From NCBI RefSeq assembly GCF_003605575.1, contig NZ_QKNY01000013.1:124001-188000 (forward strand): DNA of 64,000 nt. Direction: 5' to 3'. Source of the DNA: Halonotius aquaticus. GTDB taxonomy: Archaea > Halobacteriota > Halobacteria > Halobacteriales > Haloferacaceae. Below the pieces are notes generated by a model. The model made no database searches. It had not been told where the DNA came from and saw nothing but the letters and a program-made list of their open reading frames with translations. This document shows positions 60,222 to 64,000 of the stretch, in pieces (the stretch's first letter is position 1; every line of letters starts with the position of its first letter). The position numbers and the translations under genes were made by a program.

Positions 60222-61151
60222 ATGACCGAATTGCGAACACACGCAGCCGAGATTGCGGAACAGTTCTCAGACCACGTCGACGTGACCGAAGACGAGGTCG
60301 AATCCAAGCTCCAACAGCTTGTCGAGGAGTACCAAGTCCCCCTTGATGAGGCCACGCGGAGCGTCAGAAACAGCTACCTCGAAGAGGCCGGTATCGAACG
60401 CGATGAGATCAGCCAGGGCGGCAGCGACCAGGTGCTGGTTAACGAGATCGACCAAGACGAGCAGTGGGTCGACCTCCGCGTCAAACTGGTCGACCTCTGG
60501 GATCCCCGCAGCGACTCCATCTCCCAGGTCGGTTTGCTGGGCGACGAATCGGGGACGATCAAGTTCGTCGCGTTCAAGACCTCCGAACTGGAGAAACTGG
60601 CGGAAGGCCAGAGTTACGAGCTCTCGAATGTCGTCACCGACGAGTACGAGGGCACCTATTCCGTCAAACTCAACCGCACGACGACGATCACCGAGATCGA
60701 CGAGGAAATCGAGGTCGGCGACAACAGCGAGACGATCGAGGGTGCGTTGGTCGACGTCCAGTCTGGCAGCGGGCTGATCAAACGTTGTCCCGAGGACGAC
60801 TGTACCCGCGTTCTCCAGAACGGCCGGTGTGCCGAACACGGTGAGGTCGACGGCGAGTTCGACCTCCGCATCAAAGCCGTGCTTGATGACGGCCAGACGG
60901 TACAAGACGTGATCTTCAACCGCGAGGCGACCGAGGAGCTAACCGGTATTGAGCTAGAGGAAGCCAAACAGCTTGCCAAGGATGCCCTCGATACGACGGT
61001 TGTTGCCGACGAGATGCGTGCCGATATCCTCGGCCGGTATTACACCGTCACGGGGCCGACACTCGGCCGCTACGTGCTCGCAAACGAGTTCGAACAACAC
61101 GACGGGCCAGCAGATGCCGAACGTGTCCTGATCAAAGCGAGGTCGATCTAA
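60222..61151 (+). CDS. rpa3: Replication protein A-type single-stranded DNA-binding protein (RPA3-like)
   Basis: A 309-residue ssDNA-binding protein with an N-terminal helical region (ELRTHAAEIAEQFSDHVDVT, QQLVEEYQVPLDEATRSVRN), then an OB fold at about 75-160 (WVDLRVKLVDLWDPRSDSIS, QVGLLGDESGTIKFVAFKTS). A second OB region with a zinc motif follows at about 180-250 (KRCPEDDCTRVLQNGRCAEH). A GGAGG at 60209-60213, 8 nt before the ATG at 60222, supports this start; an ATG at 60186 would fit a leaderless mRNA. It is followed 1 nt later by its RPA-associated partner. Confidence 0.88.
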   Translation: MTELRTHAAEIAEQFSDHVDVTEDEVESKLQQLVEEYQVPLDEATRSVRNSYLEEAGIERDEISQGGSDQVLVNEIDQDEQWVDLRVKLVDLWDPRSDSISQVGLLGDESGTIKFVAFKTSELEKLAEGQSYELSNVVTDEYEGTYSVKLNRTTTITEIDEEIEVGDNSETIEGALVDVQSGSGLIKRCPEDDCTRVLQNGRCAEHGEVDGEFDLRIKAVLDDGQTVQDVIFNREATEELTGIELEEAKQLAKDALDTTVVADEMRADILGRYYTVTGPTLGRYVLANEFEQHDGPADAERVLIKARSI

Positions 61152-61152
61152 G

Positions 61153-61851
61153 ATGAGCGAATCCGAATCCGAATCCGAGTCTGTCAGCCGCGAGGTCGCA
61201 CAGCGTGTGTTCGCCGCCGAGTTCAACGACGCCAGCTACACATTCAAGGAAAGCGACGACGACCGCGCGCCGGTGTATCTGCTGTTGCCGACCGGCGAGC
61301 GCGCCAACCGGATCTTCGTCGTCGGCACCCTCACCGAAACCGAGGATGTCGGCGAAGACAACGAGTACTGGCGCGGCCGGATCGTCGATCCGACGGGGAC
61401 GTTCTTCGTCTACGCCGGTCAGTATCAGCCCGACGCCGCAAGCGCGTTGCGGGAGCTTGAACCACCGGCTTACGTTGCGGTCGTCGGCAAGCCCCGCACC
61501 TACGAAACTGACGACGGCGATATCAACGTCTCCGTTCGTCCCGAGTCAATCACCGAGGTTGACGCCGCAACCCGGGATCAGTGGGTTGTCGAAACCGCCG
61601 ACCGAACACTCGACCGGATCGACGCCTTCGATGCGGCTGGCAACGAGTACGCCCGCATGGCGGGCGATGAGTACGGCGATGCTGTCGCAAAATACACTGA
61701 GACCGTCGTCGAAGGGCTGGAAAGTCTCGAAACAACGGATGAACTCGATGCGGATGTGGCTGCCGACAGCGACGGTGATACTGCGGATGCGACCGACGAT
61801 GACGCTGAGGGCGACGCCGTCGATACGGCTGACCCGAGCCCGCAACCGTAA
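61153..61851 (+). CDS. rpap3: RPA3-associated protein
   Basis: A 232-residue protein of the RPA-associated (COG3390) family, the partner of the upstream RPA. The OB-like domain spans about 12-150: REVAQRVFAAEFNDASYTFK, RGRIVDPTGTFFVYAGQYQP, RPESITEVDAATRDQWVVE. The following helical part and a short acidic tail complete it. Compared with the related protein at 22897 it lacks the long linker and C-terminal winged helix. It starts 1 nt after the rpa3 stop. A T5 run at 61878-61882 downstream could aid termination. Confidence 0.86.
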   Translation: MSESESESESVSREVAQRVFAAEFNDASYTFKESDDDRAPVYLLLPTGERANRIFVVGTLTETEDVGEDNEYWRGRIVDPTGTFFVYAGQYQPDAASALRELEPPAYVAVVGKPRTYETDDGDINVSVRPESITEVDAATRDQWVVETADRTLDRIDAFDAAGNEYARMAGDEYGDAVAKYTETVVEGLESLETTDELDADVAADSDGDTADATDDDAEGDAVDTADPSPQP

Positions 61852-61988
61852 CTGTCCTCGCAGCTGTTAGCGATCCGTTTTTACCGCCGTTTTATCGGAG
61901 ATTCCGCGTCGACACACCATGTTTGTGTCGCGTCTGACGAATCATTAAGTATTTGCGCCCGCCATATGTGGACAACTGAGCGCACACC

Positions 61989-62414
61989 ATGGGAAACAAA
62001 AACAAGACCATTTCCTTCCGTGTCAACGAGGATTCCTTCGAGAAACTGCGGGAGATCGCCGAACAGCGTGACATCTCGCTGTCGGCCGTCTTCCGGGAGT
62101 ACGTCGAAACCCTCGTCGCCCACGATGGCCAAGTCGAGGTCGTCCCCGAAGCGCGGATCGACGACGCCGACGACACCGATGCGTTCCCGCCGAAAGTTGA
62201 GGTACCGAAAAGCTTCGTCCGCGAACACGAACGGCTCGAACTTGAGGCCGACCACCTCCGCGAACAGCTCGAAGAGCACAAACAGTACGTGACGTATCTC
62301 CACGACCGGCTTGATGAGCAAACCGAAGACGAAGAGGAGGTCGTCCGGCTGGAAGATCTCGATTCAGAGGTCGACACGGGTGAGGAAGACGAACCGACCT
62401 TCCGACTCGGGTAA
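61989..62414 (+). CDS. Ribbon-helix-helix coiled-coil regulator
   Basis: A 141-residue protein. The RHH at about 4-45 reads NKTISFRVNEDSFEKLREIA then QRDISLSAVFREYVETLVAH. A coiled coil follows at about 78-118 (FVREHERLELEADHLREQLE, YVTYLHDRLDEQTEDEEEVV), probably for dimerisation, and then an acidic tail. It resembles haloarchaeal CopG-like regulators. The stop is 1 nt from that of the convergent gene. Confidence 0.75.
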   Translation: MGNKNKTISFRVNEDSFEKLREIAEQRDISLSAVFREYVETLVAHDGQVEVVPEARIDDADDTDAFPPKVEVPKSFVREHERLELEADHLREQLEEHKQYVTYLHDRLDEQTEDEEEVVRLEDLDSEVDTGEEDEPTFRLG

Positions 62415-62415
62415 G

Positions 62416-62868
62416 TTACCCTGTCAGATCTCGTTTTGCGGTGCGAATTGCTTCGCTCCGGCCTGTGTTCTCGATGTCGGCGAGTGCCTCGGCAGCCTCC
62501 AGTGTGCGGACTGACTGGTCGAGAAATGAGAGGATATCCCCTGAGTACGCATACAGCATGTAGTCGTCGCCCATTACATCGACGATGGCGTCGGGCCCGA
62601 ATCCCTGCGCGCGAAGCTCCAGCAGGTAGTCGATAAACTTCCGTTCGGCACAGCCACAGTAGGGATGAGACTCGCAGCTACAATCGAGGAAATCCTCCGA
62701 GAAATCGAGGACGCGATCACGAGTCGTGCTGTCGAGTTTGGCGAGACTATCGCCGGTAAACAGCATATCAAGCGTTGCCCCGGCAAACGCGCTTTTCGGG
62801 AAACTGGTGTCCAACTGCGAGGCGAGTTGGCGATGGTTTTTGACGTAGATCTTGTCCGTGATGGCCAC
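62416..62868 (-). CDS. DUF5814 family protein
   Basis: A 150-residue soluble protein starting MAITDKIYVKNHRQLASQLD. A Cys cluster DCSCESHPYCGCAERKFIDY near 61-80 is a likely zinc site, and the C-terminal half (QGFGPDAIVDVMGDDYMLYA, SFLDQSVRTLEAAEALAD) is helical. This is the haloarchaeal DUF5814 family, of unknown function. The ATG at 62868 is at the family start. It converges on the RHH gene. Confidence 0.78.
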   Translation of the reverse strand: MAITDKIYVKNHRQLASQLDTSFPKSAFAGATLDMLFTGDSLAKLDSTTRDRVLDFSEDFLDCSCESHPYCGCAERKFIDYLLELRAQGFGPDAIVDVMGDDYMLYAYSGDILSFLDQSVRTLEAAEALADIENTGRSEAIRTAKRDLTG

Positions 62869-62963
62869 AGCTACCTGCCCGTAACGGCGGCGACGACAAA
62901 AGCGTCGCGTTCGGCGGCCAGCGGTTGGATGGCAGGCGTTCCCGCGGAGTCCCCGAGTCGTAA

Positions 62964-62970
62964 CGTATAT
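62964..62970 (+). promoter_or_regulatory. TATA element of tRNA-His
   Basis: The run cgtatat lies about 30 nt upstream of the mature tRNA 5' end at 63000, the expected spacing for a tRNA transcribed close to its own end. Confidence 0.45.
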
Positions 62971-62999
62971 CTTCCCGAACGGAATACGATGGGATGCGT

Positions 63000-63073
63000 G
63001 TCCGGGGTAGGGTAGTGGACTATCCTTCAGCCTTGTGGAGGCTGAGACGCGGGTTCGATTCTCGCCCCTGGAC
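63000..63073 (+). tRNA. tRNA-His (anticodon GUG)
   Basis: An extra G at 63000 (G-1) pairs with the discriminator C at 63073, as expected for histidine tRNA. The acceptor TCCGGGG pairs with CCCTGGA (one G-T pair). The anticodon arm is CAGCC-TTGTGGA-GGCTG with GTG at positions 34-36. The T arm is GCGGG-TTCGATT-CTCGC. No intron. A 16-nt copy of its T arm/acceptor 3' end recurs at 63212-63227. Confidence 0.93.
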
Positions 63074-63227
63074 CTTTCTGTCTCCGAACTTCTCTCCTTG
63101 TGAGCGTGTGCTCCGTATGGAGCACCGCGAACAGAACGCTGTGAGGAGAACGTTCAACGAAAGAGAATCGAAGCAGGGAGTGGAGTGAACGATACCGAGC
63201 GGAACGAGCGAGGTTCGATTCTCGCCC
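63052..63227 (+). repeat. att-like direct repeat of the tRNA-His 3' end
   Basis: The 16 bases ggttcgattctcgccc occur at 63052-63067 inside the tRNA and again at 63212-63227. The 160-nt period and tRNA location match attachment sites of haloarchaeal integrative elements, but only about 140 nt now separate them, so this would be a scar after loss of most of an element. Confidence 0.6.
63108..63125 (+). other. Short hairpin downstream of tRNA-His
   Basis: GTGCTCC and GGAGCAC form a perfect 7-bp stem with the tetraloop gtat, 35 nt after the tRNA. It may be a processing or termination element, or part of the mobile-element scar. The surrounding 63074-63292 contains no convincing gene. Confidence 0.4.
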
Positions 63228-63292
63228 TTAGAATTTCCTGCTCTAATTTGTGATCCCAATAGCTTTGAGTCTGCTGTCGACATACTGATTCA

Positions 63293-63772
63293 ATGACGCC
63301 TCGCGGCCGCCGACTGCTCGCCGTCGCACTCCTCGTTGGGCTGTTGGCCGGCCTCTCAGTGTGGCATGGCACGCTTGTGCCAAATGCGTCAGACGGGCGA
63401 TATCCCGGCCCGGAGGCTATCGCAACTGATGGTGATGCCATCGTCGGTGACACGGTGACGGTGTGGGGAACTGTCGTTGCAACTGACCCTGTTGTGATCA
63501 AAAGCGGATCGCGTGGTGAAGCTATTCGATTTACCCTAACTGGCGAGCCAGTCGGTGACGCGTCAGTTGGGGCCGGAGCCGGTGTCCACGGGAAATTACA
63601 ATCCACAGATACGATCGCTGTGGAACGCGCTCTGTTTCAAGAGCCGTGGGAACTGCAGTATCTCTACGGTATTTCATTTATTGCCGGGTTGTGGGTACTC
63701 GGCCGATTTCTCCGTGACTGGCACCTTGACGGCTCGACGTTTTCGTTCCAGCTGCGATCGCACGAAGGCTGA
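63293..63772 (+). CDS. Small membrane-anchored beta-barrel-like protein, unknown function
   Basis: A 159-residue protein with an N-terminal helix (RRLLAVALLVGLLAGLSVWH), an extracytoplasmic part that looks beta-rich (VGDTVTVWGTVVATDPVVIK then VHGKLQSTDTIAVERALF, OB-like), and a C-terminal helix (YLYGISFIAGLWVLGRFL). The function is unknown. ATG start. Its base composition is somewhat more AT-rich than in neighbouring genes. Confidence 0.6.
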   Translation: MTPRGRRLLAVALLVGLLAGLSVWHGTLVPNASDGRYPGPEAIATDGDAIVGDTVTVWGTVVATDPVVIKSGSRGEAIRFTLTGEPVGDASVGAGAGVHGKLQSTDTIAVERALFQEPWELQYLYGISFIAGLWVLGRFLRDWHLDGSTFSFQLRSHEG

Positions 63773-63823
63773 GATGGACACCGAAACCAGTACTATCCAC
63801 TACCAAAATATGATGAGCAACCA

Positions 63824-63830
63824 TTATATA
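63824..63830 (+). promoter_or_regulatory. TATA element of the right-edge response regulator
   Basis: ttatata is centred about 25 nt before ATG 63852, predicting a leaderless transcript. Confidence 0.5.
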
Positions 63831-63851
63831 GTCGCCCAGTAACGTACCGCT

Positions 63852-64000
63852 ATGACCCAGCGGGCGATCGTCGTCGATGACTCCTCGTTTCAGCGAAATA
63901 TCGTCTCGAATACGATCGGGAACTGGTTTGATGTCGTCGGGACGGCGAAAAACGGGAAGGAAGCCATCGAGGTGTTTGAAGCGAAGCGCCCGGATGTCAT
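63852..64000 (+). CDS. CheY/CheB-type response regulator, N-terminal fragment
   Basis: About 49 residues before the right edge. MTQRAIVVDDSSFQRNIVSN carries the acidic Asp pair of a receiver domain, and TAKNGKEAIEVFEAKRPDV leads into the strand before the phospho-acceptor Asp. Haloarchaeal CheB begins in this way (VVVDDSxF-R), so a chemotaxis methylesterase, usually followed by cheA, is one reading; CheY is the other. The rest of the gene is outside the window. Confidence 0.72.
   Translation, partial: MTQRAIVVDDSSFQRNIVSNTIGNWFDVVGTAKNGKEAIEVFEAKRPDV

Overview
The window is a chromosomal segment of a haloarchaeon (class Halobacteria). The evidence is the acidic, Asp/Glu/Thr-rich coding, the archaeal replication proteins (GINS, PriS, RPA with RPA-associated proteins), ribosomal protein S17e, archaeal Trm1, CofD, isoprenoid-lipid enzymes, Tat-type lipoproteins and leaderless promoters with TATA elements about 25-30 nt before the start codon. 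The genus cannot be read from the sequence. No insertion sequence, CRISPR array or rRNA was seen. Two tRNAs are present: Thr(UGU) and His(GUG).

Layout. 0-9 kb: edge of a permease gene, squalene-synthase-like and prenyl-diphosphate synthase genes, the GINS-PriS pair, an RND exporter, small proteins and tRNA-Thr. 9-14.6 kb: a D-glutamate cyclase-like gene, then a TAXI-type TRAP transporter operon (binding protein, DUF1850 protein, fused permease). 14.8-21.5 kb: a Tat lipoprotein, a membrane protein, a winged-helix regulator, amphi-Trp, CheF, a 54-residue zinc ribbon and a GT4 glycosyltransferase. 21.6-28.5 kb: a repair/replication operon rpa - RPA-associated protein - phosphoesterase, followed by an Lhr-type helicase. 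28.6-37.4 kb: a lower-GC membrane gene with a FilR1-like regulator, TrkH, and a transporter/universal-stress cluster in which both an APC permease and an FNT channel carry fused tandem UspA domains; then deoC.

38.3-45 kb is a signalling block. Two receiver-domain genes (one a REC-histidine kinase hybrid) are divergent from four tightly overlapping genes that match the bacterial stressosome module RsbR-RsbS-RsbT plus an ATPase-PP2C phosphatase. The RsbR- and RsbS-like STAS domains keep the phosphorylated Thr/Ser positions and the RsbT-like kinase keeps its ATP-binding motifs. Archaea have no sigma factor, so the output of this module is unknown; this is the most interesting system in the window. 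A histidine kinase with a canonical LOV photoreceptor motif follows behind its own promoter.

45-64 kb: housekeeping and metabolic genes: a D-2-hydroxyacid dehydrogenase, a second LOV-like PAS protein with a displaced cysteine, a geranylgeranyl-reductase-family flavoprotein, S17e, and an overlapping CofD / dihydrouridine-synthase-like / CitG-like / DUF447 operon divergent from birA. These are followed by ribbon-helix-helix regulators, BrkB, Trm1, a SWIM protein, a TRAM protein, Tfx, and a second RPA operon (rpa3 and its associated protein). The block ends with tRNA-His carrying a downstream att-like copy of its 3' end, and the start of a CheY/CheB-type response regulator cut by the right edge.

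Genes are densely packed, with many 4-nt ATGA stop/start overlaps marking operons. The longest stretches without a convincing gene are about 200-290 nt (1669-1959, 14594-14793, 17407-17670, 29049-29233, 30017-30268, 47082-47353, 63074-63292).
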